Positions 7,314 to 15,390 of a DNA stretch of 19,055 nucleotides are shown here, piece after piece. A program made the translations under genes and the position numbers. The notes under the pieces are model-generated. The model made no database searches. It saw only the letters and a program-made list of their open reading frames with translations, and was not told the DNA's origin. The stretch's first letter is position 1. Each line of letters opens with the position of its first letter. The stretch is from Clostridiales bacterium (GTDB taxonomy: Bacteria > Bacillota > Clostridia > Oscillospirales > CAG-382), in the NCBI GenBank assembly GCA_003452915.1, contig DMMZ01000071.1:1-19055 (forward strand), written 5' to 3'.

Positions 7314-7454
7314 GTCTGAAAGAAAACTTTCAGGCAAAGAGTTTTGTGCCTTTTACACCGGATAGTAAGGTGTAAATTTGGCCACTGCCAAAAATCCGCA
7401 ATGCGCGGGGAACCAGTACAAAACTCCATGCTCCGACGAAAGGGATGGATATAA
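7314..7454 (+). ncRNA. Structured leader of rnfD (copy 1 of a repeated cis-regulatory RNA element)
   Basis: This 141-nt stretch is about 85 % identical to 18109-18249. Visible folds: hairpin 7316-7322/7327-7333; closing stem 7339-7349/7416-7426 (11 bp, one G·U); inside it three hairpins, 7352-7359/7369-7376, 7378-7382/7387-7391 (loop CACT) and 7396-7399/7405-7408. The single-stranded GGGGAACC before the closing arm and CTCCGACGAAAGG after it are the best conserved parts. The second block contains the likely ribosome site AAAGG of rnfD. Short UCC/GGA pairing around GACGAAA could hide that site. I do not recognise the class; it fits none of the riboswitch consensus sequences I can recall. The unit could be a riboswitch acting on translation, or a small mobile element. 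Confidence 0.65.
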
Positions 7455-8468
7455 ATGACAAACGCTCCTTTTATACACACCGAAAAGACATACACAACGA
7501 TAATGAACGATATTCTTATCGCACTTGCTCCGGTTCTTGTTTGGAGTGTTTTTATATTCGGTGCAAGAGTATTAACAATAGTTTCTATAACAGTTATTTC
7601 TTGTGTTTTACTGGAATTTCTAACAAGATTCATTTTAAGTAAAAGGAACAAAATAGAAGCATATAAACAAGCTACCGATTTATCCTCTGTTGTAACAGGG
7701 TTACTTATTTCCTTTATGCTGCCTGTAACTGTTCCGCTATATTTACCTGTTTTCGCAGCTTTTTTTGCAGTTGTAATCGCTAAACAGCTTTTTGGCGGTA
7801 TCGGAAAAAATATTTTTAACCCTGCTGTTTTTTCTATTGCACTTATAAAGTTGATTCTGCCGTCAGTTACAAACAACTTTACAAGGCCATACGCATACTT
7901 CAATGCTTTTACATTCGAACTGGATGGTAATCTGATTGATTCTGTAAGAATATTTTCACCGCTGCAATTCCTTGGAAGAAATCAAGTATATGGAGAAGGT
8001 TATGCAGACTTGTTTTTTGGTACATCCTCGGGGAATATAGGTGAAATAGCAGTACTTATTTTAATTATTGGTGCAATATATCTTTCTTTCAGAAAAGTAA
8101 TAGACCTAAAAGGAAGCTCTGCTTTTATAACAACTGTGTTCTTGCTTGCATTTTTATTTCCGCGCGGTGATGCAGAAACCATTTATTTCACTATAACCGA
8201 GCTAATGTCCGGCGGAATCATTTTATTAGCAATTTTCGCATGCAATGACTTTACCACTACGCCAAAACAGGGAATAGGAAAAATAATATTCGGTATCGGC
8301 TGCGGTGTGCTTACTATTGTTATCAGATATTTTTTCAAGCATTTCGAGGGTGCGTATATTGCTGTTCTAATAATGAATCTTTTGACACCGATTATAGACA
8401 GGCTTACACGCGTAACACCTTACGGAATGTTAAGGAAGGCAGAACCGATTACTTTGAAACCTCTGTAA
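7455..8468 (+). CDS. rnfD: RnfD-like membrane subunit lacking the usual FMN-attachment motif
   Basis: A 337-residue polytopic protein of the RnfD/NqrB family with about nine or ten hydrophobic segments. Family marks: AVVTGLL-like SSVVTGLLISFMLP (77-90), FGGIGKNIFNPA (113-124), GNIGEIAVLILIIGAIYL (193-210) and FGIGCGVLTIVIRYF (279-293), then an LLTPIIDR-type end. In a working RnfD, FMN is esterified to Thr in an SGAT(P) motif after a DxV. Here that place reads DSVRIFSPL (162-170), so the Thr is replaced by Ser168 and the SGA is gone. Covalent FMN is therefore doubtful. ATG at 7455; the ribosome site is the AAAGGGATGG at the end of the leader. The 3' end overlaps the opposite-strand gene by 20 bases. 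No rnfG, E, A or B follows. Confidence 0.85.
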   Translation: MTNAPFIHTEKTYTTIMNDILIALAPVLVWSVFIFGARVLTIVSITVISCVLLEFLTRFILSKRNKIEAYKQATDLSSVVTGLLISFMLPVTVPLYLPVFAAFFAVVIAKQLFGGIGKNIFNPAVFSIALIKLILPSVTNNFTRPYAYFNAFTFELDGNLIDSVRIFSPLQFLGRNQVYGEGYADLFFGTSSGNIGEIAVLILIIGAIYLSFRKVIDLKGSSAFITTVFLLAFLFPRGDAETIYFTITELMSGGIILLAIFACNDFTTTPKQGIGKIIFGIGCGVLTIVIRYFFKHFEGAYIAVLIMNLLTPIIDRLTRVTPYGMLRKAEPITLKPL

Positions 8469-9405
8469 CCAGTTCCTCTCCATCGCAACTGATATAAATA
8501 GTTCCGTTTATATCTGTTCGGTAGGTTGTGATACCTGTCAGCTTTTCAATTGTTCCCGTATGCGGATGTCCGTATTTATTGTTGGCACCGCAGCTAATGA
8601 TAGCTATATCGGGAGTAACCGCATCTAGGAGTTCGATTGATGTCGAGCTGTTAGAACCGTGATGACCTATCTTTAAAACATCAGCGTCGACTATGATTTT
8701 TGCTTCGATTAAATCAGCTTCGTTAGTTGTATGGGCGTCACCCATAAACAAAAACTTATTTTTTCTGTAGGTAATTTTCATTATTATGCTATACTCGTTC
8801 ATTTCATTATAACTATCCAGTATTGGTGAAAGAATTTCGATAAAAACACCGTCAAGCGTTAATTTTTGTCCGGCTTTTGCCTGCACAACATTAACGCTGT
8901 CGTTTTCTTCGAGGGCAGTAAGAAGTCTTTCGTACACCTGAGTTGTTGCAACTACATTTGGCATATATACGTTTTTTACATCAATATTATTTATTATTAC
9001 ATCCGCTGCTCCGATATGATCCTCGTGCGGATGGGTAAAAAAGGCGTATTCGATCTCGGTAATACCTTTTTCTGACAGAAAAGTCATAACCTTTTCTTTT
9101 GTGCTTAACTGACCACTGTCTATAAGTATGTTTTTCCCATTTGGGGTAGTAATAAGTATGCAATCTCCCTGCCCGACATCAAGGAAATAAACCTTGAGCA
9201 GTTCTTTAGCCTGTTCGCTTTCTACAAAATTCTCATTAGAAGTTACATCATCTATATCGCCAGATAATTCTATTGAATTATTATCTTCATTACTGACATT
9301 GCTGATGGAAGTACTTTCATCGTATGTAAAAACATAACAAGAGGGCATTAATGTAATAATAATCACAAACACCAATGCAAGAATTGTAAATCTTGTATAT
9401 TTCAT
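8449..9405 (-). CDS. ComEC-type metallo-beta-lactamase-fold lipoprotein
   Basis: A 318-residue exported hydrolase of the MBL fold, resembling the extracellular catalytic domain of the competence protein ComEC. The N-terminus is a signal peptide ending in LMPSC, a weak lipobox with Cys23 as the likely lipidated residue. An acidic Ser/Asn/Asp linker (about 28-66) follows, then the domain: VYFLDVGQGDCILI (72-85), the metal motif THPHEDH (124-130), FMGDAH, and KIGHHGSN near the C-terminal part. It keeps the metal ligands and so is probably active, perhaps as a phosphodiesterase or nuclease. There is no ComEC membrane channel domain. Start ATG 9405 follows GGAGG (9416-9420); a TTG at 9432 upstream of that site was rejected. 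It runs convergent with rnfD and overlaps its 3' end by 20 bases. Confidence 0.85.
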   Translation of the reverse strand: MKYTRFTILALVFVIIITLMPSCYVFTYDESTSISNVSNEDNNSIELSGDIDDVTSNENFVESEQAKELLKVYFLDVGQGDCILITTPNGKNILIDSGQLSTKEKVMTFLSEKGITEIEYAFFTHPHEDHIGAADVIINNIDVKNVYMPNVVATTQVYERLLTALEENDSVNVVQAKAGQKLTLDGVFIEILSPILDSYNEMNEYSIIMKITYRKNKFLFMGDAHTTNEADLIEAKIIVDADVLKIGHHGSNSSTSIELLDAVTPDIAIISCGANNKYGHPHTGTIEKLTGITTYRTDINGTIYISCDGEELVTEVSK

Positions 9406-9464
9406 ATTTAATAATCCTCCTAATGATAACAATGTAACATATTTATATAAAAAAAGGAATAGAA

Positions 9465-10826
9465 ATGAGCGAAAAAAACACAGTCATTAATTTAAAAATA
9501 ACAGACCTTAACCCTGATGGGAACGGTATCGGCAGAACAGATACAAACAGAGTTGTTTTTGTTCCACTTACCGCGCCGGGGGACGAGTGCGAGGTTAAAA
9601 TAATAAAAGAATGTACAGGATATCTTATCGCACGTCTTGAGCGTATTATTTCACCTTCACCGAATCGAATAGAGCCGGAATGTCCTGTTTACAACAGATG
9701 CGGTGGTTGCTCATATGGTCATGTAACATATGAACAAGAAAAGAAGCTGAAAGAAGATATCGTTCGCAATGCTTTTTTGCGGATTGCTGGCATGGAGGTA
9801 AAAATAAATCCTCTGGTTTCGGTAAACAACGAATTTTATAGAAACAAAGTTCAGTATCCCGTTGCAACCGAAAACAATTCTTTGATTTTCGGATATTACG
9901 CACGTCATTCACACAAGGTAATTCCCCATAACGGCTGTATGCTTCAGGATAGTGTATTTTATAATATATCAAAAAAACTAACCGAAATTTTCGAAGCAAA
10001 AGGCTTTTCGACGTACAATGAAGAAAGTGGAAAAGGTTTGGTCAGGCACATTTATTTAAGGAAAACAAGGTCGGGCGATGTTTGCGTTTGTATTGTGATA
10101 AACGCAGATATGCTGCCCGATGCAAGAATAATTTCCGATTCTATCTGTACTGAATTTCCGCAGATAAAGAGCTTTTTTGTTAATATAAACAAAATGAAAA
10201 CCAATGTTATTCTCGGTGAAAAAAATGTCTTAATCAGCGGATCACCGTTTATAACAGATGTTTTATGCGGTAAAAGGTTTACGCTGTCGCCGTCTTCATT
10301 TTTTCAGGTAAACAGTGATGCCGCAGAAAAGTTGTATGAAAAAGCGGCTGGGTATGCCTCGCTTGGAGAGGGCGATGTTGTCCTAGATTTATATTGCGGA
10401 ACGGGTACAATCGGTCTTTGCATTGCAGGGGAAAGCAATCAACTCTGTGGAGTGGAAATAATAAAGGAAGCAGTTGACAACGCAAAGCAAAACGCAATCA
10501 TCAACGGCAGAAGTGAAAAAAACACACTCTTTATATGTGGAGATGCCGAGAAAGGCATATCCGAATGTAAAAAGCGATTTGGAAAACCTAACGTAATAAT
10601 TGTTGACCCACCGCGAAAGGGTCTTACCCCCGAATTGATTGACGACATAGTCAATTCCAACCCCGACAGAGTGGTTTATATATCCTGTAACCCTGCAACA
10701 TTGGCACGGGATATAAAAATATTCTCAGATAAAGGTTACAAAACCAGCGAAGCAACCCCGTTTGATCTATTTCCTAGAACAGGGCATGTGGAAAGCTGTG
10801 TACTTTTAGAAAGGCGAAAAGACTGA
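9465..10826 (+). CDS. rlmCD: 23S rRNA (uracil-5-)-methyltransferase, RlmCD/RumA type
   Basis: A 453-residue SAM-dependent methyltransferase that makes 5-methyluridine in 23S rRNA. Order: TRAM domain (about 1-60); iron-sulfur motif CPVYNRCGGCSYGH (about 73-86) with a fourth Cys further on (HNGCML); central domain; Rossmann SAM fold with DLYCGTGTIGL (about 308-318); IIVDPPRKGL (about 383-392); and SCNP, whose Cys is the catalytic nucleophile. All signatures are intact. In Bacillus the RlmCD enzyme does U747 and U1939; a TrmA-like tRNA role is less likely for this length and domain order. Start ATG 9465, with only a weak ribosome site (AAAAGGA). It is divergent from the MBL gene across 59 bases; a possible promoter is TTGTAA (9384-9389) with TTTAAT (9407-9412). 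No clear terminator follows. Confidence 0.92.
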   Translation: MSEKNTVINLKITDLNPDGNGIGRTDTNRVVFVPLTAPGDECEVKIIKECTGYLIARLERIISPSPNRIEPECPVYNRCGGCSYGHVTYEQEKKLKEDIVRNAFLRIAGMEVKINPLVSVNNEFYRNKVQYPVATENNSLIFGYYARHSHKVIPHNGCMLQDSVFYNISKKLTEIFEAKGFSTYNEESGKGLVRHIYLRKTRSGDVCVCIVINADMLPDARIISDSICTEFPQIKSFFVNINKMKTNVILGEKNVLISGSPFITDVLCGKRFTLSPSSFFQVNSDAAEKLYEKAAGYASLGEGDVVLDLYCGTGTIGLCIAGESNQLCGVEIIKEAVDNAKQNAIINGRSEKNTLFICGDAEKGISECKKRFGKPNVIIVDPPRKGLTPELIDDIVNSNPDRVVYISCNPATLARDIKIFSDKGYKTSEATPFDLFPRTGHVESCVLLERRKD

Positions 10827-10851
10827 TGGATTTTATCGGAAAGATTGTATG

Positions 10852-10881
10852 TTGATAAAAGAATTCTGGCAAGCATATAAA
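10852..10881 (+). promoter_or_regulatory. Candidate promoter of the diguanylate cyclase gene
   Basis: TTGATA (10852-10857), an 18-base spacer, TATAAA (10876-10881). It lies in the 108-base gap after the rRNA methyltransferase and would allow separate expression. Confidence 0.45.
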
Positions 10882-10934
10882 CTATGTTTCGATAAGTAAA
10901 ATTATATTGATTAAGAAAAAAAATGAGGTACAAA

Positions 10935-13211
10935 ATGGAGACACATGAAATGGATAAGGAACAAATAATCGCACAGATTGATAGTTTTAAGGGACAGGTT
11001 ATTGAGTTGAAAGCGACAGAGACTCGGTATAAAAAGATAAAAGCAACCTTGAGGGCATCTGATGAGAAATTTCGCTTTTTCTTTAATACTGCACCTATAG
11101 GTCTTATTATTTCAAATGTTCAAGGGAATATCCTTAACGCAAATAAAACCATACAAGATTTGCTGGGTTTTACTTTGGAAGAGTCTGATACTATGAACAT
11201 TATTGATTTCTATGCTGATCCGGGTGACCGCCAGCGACTTTTGGATATATTATATAAGTCAAACAGTGTATGTGACTTCGAAATAAAATTAAAACATAGA
11301 GATGGTACATTTTTAACCGTATTGATAAACTCAGACTATATTGATTTGGATAATGTGAAGGTGCTGTTAACCTCGATACACGATATCACTCGGTTTAAAC
11401 AAGTACAAGAAAATCTAAGGGAGTCTGAGGAAGGGTATCACCTTCTTTTTAGTAATGCTCCGGTAGGCATCACCGTTACTGACTTTCAAGGCAACTTGAT
11501 TGCCAACAATCGAGCAATACAGGAGTTATTGGAATATAATGTGGAGGAGATAAAGACCATAAATGCCCAGAATTTTTATTATGACAAAACTGAAAGGCAG
11601 CAACTGTTGAGTTTGACGAAAAAACTTGGTTTAGTACGCGATTTTGAAACGAAATTTATAAGTAAGGGTGGTAAAGTTTTTTCAGTATTGATAAATACTG
11701 ATTTGATAGATTTCAAAGATCAGCGTAAAGTGTTATTGACTTCGATACGTGATATTACTAATCTAAAACATGTTGAAGAAGAATTAACAAATGAGCGCGA
11801 CTTTACTAACGCTATTTTAGATACAGCAGCATCGCTGATATTAGTTCTGGATCGAGAGGGAGTAATAACTAGATTCAACCTGGCTTGTGAAAAAACTACC
11901 GGATATTCGTTTAAAGAGATTAAAGGGCAGCACATCTGGGATACACTTTCGGATAACCCAGCTGTTACCAGAGAAATGTTTGAAATACTATTGGCCGGTA
12001 ATTATCCATGTACACATGAGAATTACTGGCTTACAAAAAATGGAGAACGGCGTCTTATTTCGTGGACATATACTGTTCTTCTGGATAATGTTAGTAAGGT
12101 TGAATATATCATTGCAACGGGGATTGACATTACAGAGCAGAGGAAAGCAGAAATTGGGTTAAAAGAAGCCAATCAAAAATTGGTTATTTGGGTTAAAGAA
12201 CTTGAAGATAGAACTATGGAGTTAAGCCAGCTGAGTGAAATGGGGGAGCAGCTCCAAAACTGCCAGAATATTGGAGAAGCCAGTGCCCTAAGCGCTCAGT
12301 ATATCCAAAGGATATTTCCGACCAGTAAGGGTGCTTTATATCTGATCAGTCCTTCAAAGGATTTGGCAGAGGCAGTAGAAATTTGGGGCGATACTGTTTC
12401 TACCGATAAAACATTTATACCGATAAATTGCTGGGCTATGCGGCGTGGACGGTTGCATATGGTTGATGACTCCCACCCTGGATTGCACTGTGAACATATT
12501 TCTGGTCCGCATACTGGGCAATATCTCTGTGTGCCTATGATGGCAAATGGTGAGATCATGGGCATAATTCACTTGAATCAGGCTCAACAAAAAACAACGG
12601 ATAAACCTTATAGTGAGCATAAAATCAAACTGGTTGTTACAGTGGCTGAGCATATTGCCCTCGCTCTATCAAACCTAAAGCTTCGTGAGACATTGCGCCA
12701 GCAATCTATACGGGATATTCTTACCGGTCTTTTCAACCGGCGTTATATGGAAGAAGCACTGGAAAGAGAACTACGTCGAGCGGCGCGGGAAAAAACTCAG
12801 GTCGGGGTGATCATGTTTGACATTGACCACTTTAAGGAATTTAACGATCTTTCCGGACATGATGGCGGGGACGCAATGCTTCGTGAGTTAGGAGTTTTCC
12901 TTAACAAAAGCGCCCGCGGTGAGGATGTCTTTTGTCGTTATGGTGGAGAAGAGTTCGTAACAGTGTTGCCAGGTGCTACTTTAGAAGAAACCAGACTTCG
13001 AGCTGAGGAATTGCGACAGGGTGTCAAACAACTTTTGGTATACCACCTTGGTAAGCCACTTGGAAAATGCACGATTTCCCTTGGCGTTGCCGCTTTTCCA
13101 GAGCATGGCTTGACTATTGATGAACTCTTGAAGAATGCTGATAATGCTCTCTACCAAGCAAAAAACGAAGGAAGGGATAGGGTAGTATTAACCCCCATTG
13201 TTAACAGTTGA
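10935..13211 (+). CDS. PAS-PAS-PAS-GAF-GGDEF diguanylate cyclase
   Basis: A soluble 758-residue enzyme predicted to make cyclic di-GMP from two GTP. Order: N-terminal coiled coil (1-44); PAS1 (about 44-155); PAS2 (about 166-277); PAS3 (about 290-402); coiled coil; GAF (about 437-590) with the CWAMRRGRLHMVDD motif; GGDEF domain (about 598-752). The active-site loop is RYGGEEF, with GGEEF at 670-674. The allosteric I-site RxxD is intact: RGED at 661-664, five residues before GGEEF, so product inhibition is expected. There are no membrane segments, so the signals should be cytoplasmic. PAS1 and PAS2 look like an internal duplication (NAPVG/TAPIG, then LLTSI-DIT at both ends). Start ATG 10935 has TGAGGT at 10924-10929; an ATG at 10923 contains that site and was rejected. 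No EAL or HD-GYP enzyme is nearby. Confidence 0.93.
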   Translation: METHEMDKEQIIAQIDSFKGQVIELKATETRYKKIKATLRASDEKFRFFFNTAPIGLIISNVQGNILNANKTIQDLLGFTLEESDTMNIIDFYADPGDRQRLLDILYKSNSVCDFEIKLKHRDGTFLTVLINSDYIDLDNVKVLLTSIHDITRFKQVQENLRESEEGYHLLFSNAPVGITVTDFQGNLIANNRAIQELLEYNVEEIKTINAQNFYYDKTERQQLLSLTKKLGLVRDFETKFISKGGKVFSVLINTDLIDFKDQRKVLLTSIRDITNLKHVEEELTNERDFTNAILDTAASLILVLDREGVITRFNLACEKTTGYSFKEIKGQHIWDTLSDNPAVTREMFEILLAGNYPCTHENYWLTKNGERRLISWTYTVLLDNVSKVEYIIATGIDITEQRKAEIGLKEANQKLVIWVKELEDRTMELSQLSEMGEQLQNCQNIGEASALSAQYIQRIFPTSKGALYLISPSKDLAEAVEIWGDTVSTDKTFIPINCWAMRRGRLHMVDDSHPGLHCEHISGPHTGQYLCVPMMANGEIMGIIHLNQAQQKTTDKPYSEHKIKLVVTVAEHIALALSNLKLRETLRQQSIRDILTGLFNRRYMEEALERELRRAAREKTQVGVIMFDIDHFKEFNDLSGHDGGDAMLRELGVFLNKSARGEDVFCRYGGEEFVTVLPGATLEETRLRAEELRQGVKQLLVYHLGKPLGKCTISLGVAAFPEHGLTIDELLKNADNALYQAKNEGRDRVVLTPIVNS

Positions 13212-13386
13212 ATTTTGCAGACAGATGTAACAAGGTAAAGTTTTCATGAGAACACCCCACGAGGGCTTTTCCTTTTTCCACAATAATTTGCATTAAAATA
13301 CGCTTGTTTTAATGAAAATACTGAAAGAAATAAAAAGACACTATTCACTTATAAAATTATTAAAATAGCAGATTAAAACATAAATG

Positions 13387-13428
13387 ATATAAGCCTAAAG
13401 CAAAAATGCAATAGGCTTATATTTTTTT
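13387..13428. terminator. Terminator between the diguanylate cyclase and S8 peptidase genes
   Basis: A perfect 11-bp stem (13387-13397 with 13412-13422), with an inner GCA/TGC, is followed by seven T's (13422-13428) on the plus strand. It ends the cyclase transcript. Because it lies directly after the stop codon of the opposite-strand peptidase gene, it may serve both genes, though the minus-strand T tract is poor. The 175 bases before it (13212-13386) hold nothing I can name except an AT-rich 8-bp inverted repeat (13291-13314). Confidence 0.8.
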
Positions 13429-15138
13429 CTATTCTTGTCCCTTTATGATATTATAAGCTTTAACAAGGTCCAATCTTCCATAACCCCATTGAAAGTTTGG
13501 ATAATCAATGTTAGGCGATTGTGCTGCTCCTTGTATTAGATAAGCTCTGATTTGATATGTACTGATTGATACATTATTTTCGTCAACTATACCCCACTGC
13601 AATATCAAAGCACAAGCCCCGGCAGTTATTGCAGCAGCTACACTTGTGCCGCTCAAAGTGCCAAATCCATTCGGAAAAATTCCTATAACATTAACTCCGG
13701 GTGCAACAAAATCTGGTGTAATTAAAAATAATCGAGTAGGTCCCCATGAAGATTCATTACATAAATTGTTATTCCTTACGTTATATGCTCCACAATCAAT
13801 AATTCCAACAGCTGTTGCCGGTATTGTAGTAGTAAAATAAGGGTCAGGAGTAACAAATTTCACACTTGGATCTACAAAACCTGTCATTGGAAGATAAATA
13901 TGATAATTACCTTCTTGAACCAAGTCGCCGCATACACATATTGTCCAAATACCCGGAGAAGGTCTCAATATTTTAATTTCTGTATTCTGACCACCAGTAA
14001 CTCTGATAGGAAAATAATATTCAACAATAACACTGGATTTATCAAAAAGGAAGCTGCCAGTGTATTTTGAATTTGGTTTTGCTATAATTCTATCTATTTT
14101 TTCGCCGGAGGGAGATGTTATGGATATTGATAACTTATCGGATATATTATTCCACATTGATAAGTAAACACAGCCAACATTTTCGCCGACACTGACTTGG
14201 ACAAATTGACTTTCATCCTTATTTTTTAATTTACCGGAAAAATGATGTCCGGCTTGACTTTCATTTCCTGTTGCCACACAAACACATATACCAATTTGTT
14301 GAGCGACCAGAGTTAAGTATTGTTCGAAAATCGAAAAACCATTATGACCGCCAAAGTTTGTTCCCAATCCTATACAAATTACAACAGGTCTGCCAAGCTG
14401 TTCTGCTTTCTTAATTATATATTCAATTCCGATCATAACAGCTGCTGATGAAAATGCGTTTTCTTGATTCTTAGGCACACAATATTTTTCAAGATAATAC
14501 GGTCTTGCTTTCTTAAGCTTAACAACGATTAATTCAGCGTCCGGTGCAGCACCGGTAAAATTATTTATCTGACGTCCTGCGGCTATAGAAGCAAGGAATG
14601 TTCCATGTCCGACTGTATCTTGTTCCGGGACAATTGAATATGGATCATCAGACGCCAGAGCGAGATTTATTTGTTCCTGTGTGTATTCTGTTCCGATACC
14701 AAACTCCTGATAAGTGGTGCTGCGTACTGTCTGATCAAAAATACTGACAATTTTACTTGTTCCATCTTTGTATCTAAATACTTCATTTGTATAATCAATA
14801 CCCGTATCAACAATTCCGACTAACACGCCTTTACCGGTGAGTTTCAAAATTGGATCTTTTTGCATTTGTGTAATACCTGATGCATTAAGACTTGGCTGAT
14901 CAAGCAAACCCATAACCTTTGATTCAGCGCCATGAAAAGCTGAACCTAAATCCGCTAATGCCCTGTTAATATCTTTTTTATCAATATAAGCAACAACATA
15001 TCCTCCTGTCAACTCTCTTGTAAGTAAAATATATGGATTTTTTTCTATGTACTCATATAATTTGTAACTTTTTTGTATAATAAATTCTACTGTACTCGGT
15101 GCATCGATAAAGTCCTCAACTGATTTATAACCATCCAT
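13429..15138 (-). CDS. Subtilisin-like S8 peptidase (clostridial Csp-like architecture)
   Basis: A 569-residue serine peptidase. The catalytic triad is complete: Asp111 (GIVDTGID), His178 (DTVGHGTFLAS) and Ser499 (GTSVAAA), with the oxyanion Asn in ATGNES. Residues 1-95 look like a prodomain. About 200 residues between ATGNES and the serine hold a beta-rich insertion, as in clostridial Csp-type spore germination proteases, where a jelly-roll insertion is known. There is no signal peptide, so it acts in the cytoplasm or in the spore; the Csp link is by architecture only and no sporulation gene is adjacent. Start ATG 15138 follows GGAGG; an ATG at 15153 lies before that ribosome site and was rejected. 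The gene is flanked by terminators on both sides and is probably monocistronic. Confidence 0.88.
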   Translation of the reverse strand: MDGYKSVEDFIDAPSTVEFIIQKSYKLYEYIEKNPYILLTRELTGGYVVAYIDKKDINRALADLGSAFHGAESKVMGLLDQPSLNASGITQMQKDPILKLTGKGVLVGIVDTGIDYTNEVFRYKDGTSKIVSIFDQTVRSTTYQEFGIGTEYTQEQINLALASDDPYSIVPEQDTVGHGTFLASIAAGRQINNFTGAAPDAELIVVKLKKARPYYLEKYCVPKNQENAFSSAAVMIGIEYIIKKAEQLGRPVVICIGLGTNFGGHNGFSIFEQYLTLVAQQIGICVCVATGNESQAGHHFSGKLKNKDESQFVQVSVGENVGCVYLSMWNNISDKLSISITSPSGEKIDRIIAKPNSKYTGSFLFDKSSVIVEYYFPIRVTGGQNTEIKILRPSPGIWTICVCGDLVQEGNYHIYLPMTGFVDPSVKFVTPDPYFTTTIPATAVGIIDCGAYNVRNNNLCNESSWGPTRLFLITPDFVAPGVNVIGIFPNGFGTLSGTSVAAAITAGACALILQWGIVDENNVSISTYQIRAYLIQGAAQSPNIDYPNFQWGYGRLDLVKAYNIIKGQE

Positions 15139-15285
15139 ATATAATACCTCCATATTATTATTAATCCTTATTAGTTTATGAGTGAATTCAGATTTGAGTT
15201 CAATTTTATGTACAGTATTATGTTTTTTTAATGATAAAAATAATATTTACCACATCGATTTTCTTGTATTGAGTAAATGAATAGT

Positions 15286-15318
15286 AAAAAGGTCAAGCTT
15301 TAACAGCTTAACCTTTTT
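15286..15318 (-). terminator. Terminator of the DUF4434 gene
   Basis: A 14-bp stem with one wobble pair (15286-15299 with 15305-15318) and a five-base loop. On the minus strand it ends in a run of T's. It lies 73 bases beyond the stop of the DUF4434 gene and before the S8 peptidase gene, so these are separate transcripts. The rest of the 252-base gap shows no other clear feature. Confidence 0.75.
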
Positions 15319-15390
15319 ATTCTGTAAAATATGTATTATTAATAAAGAGAACTCTCAAATAATATTATTGTTTAATTAAGGAATCACTTG

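Noticed and set aside
7370..7415. GCCACTG and GGGGAA in copy 1 resemble parts of the cobalamin riboswitch.
   Set aside because: The order and the rest of the B12-box consensus are missing, and the second copy changes GCCACTG to GCTACTT.
7314..7454. The repeated element as a group I or group II intron, or a MITE.
   Set aside because: No intron core (no domain V-like or P7-like sequence) and no terminal inverted repeats or target duplication that I can see. A mobile origin is still possible.
7445..7642. An ATG at the end of leader copy 1 opening a 65-codon frame.
   Set aside because: It is out of frame with rnfD, follows its ribosome site too closely, and encodes no recognisable protein; the leader ATG in copy 2 is in frame but likewise too close.
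7298..7903. A 201-codon open frame on the minus strand across the rnfD leader and 5' end, and a similar one at 18105-18383.
   Set aside because: They are shadows of the repeated RNA element and of real genes; no ribosome site, and the shared peptide is just the element read backwards.
9406..9432. TTG start for the MBL lipoprotein nine codons upstream.
   Set aside because: The GGAGG ribosome site would lie inside the coding sequence, and the signal peptide begins cleanly at ATG 9405.
13291..13314. Perfect inverted repeat CATTAAAA/TTTTAATG after the diguanylate cyclase.
   Set aside because: AT-only arms, no T tract, and a far better terminator lies 75 bases on.
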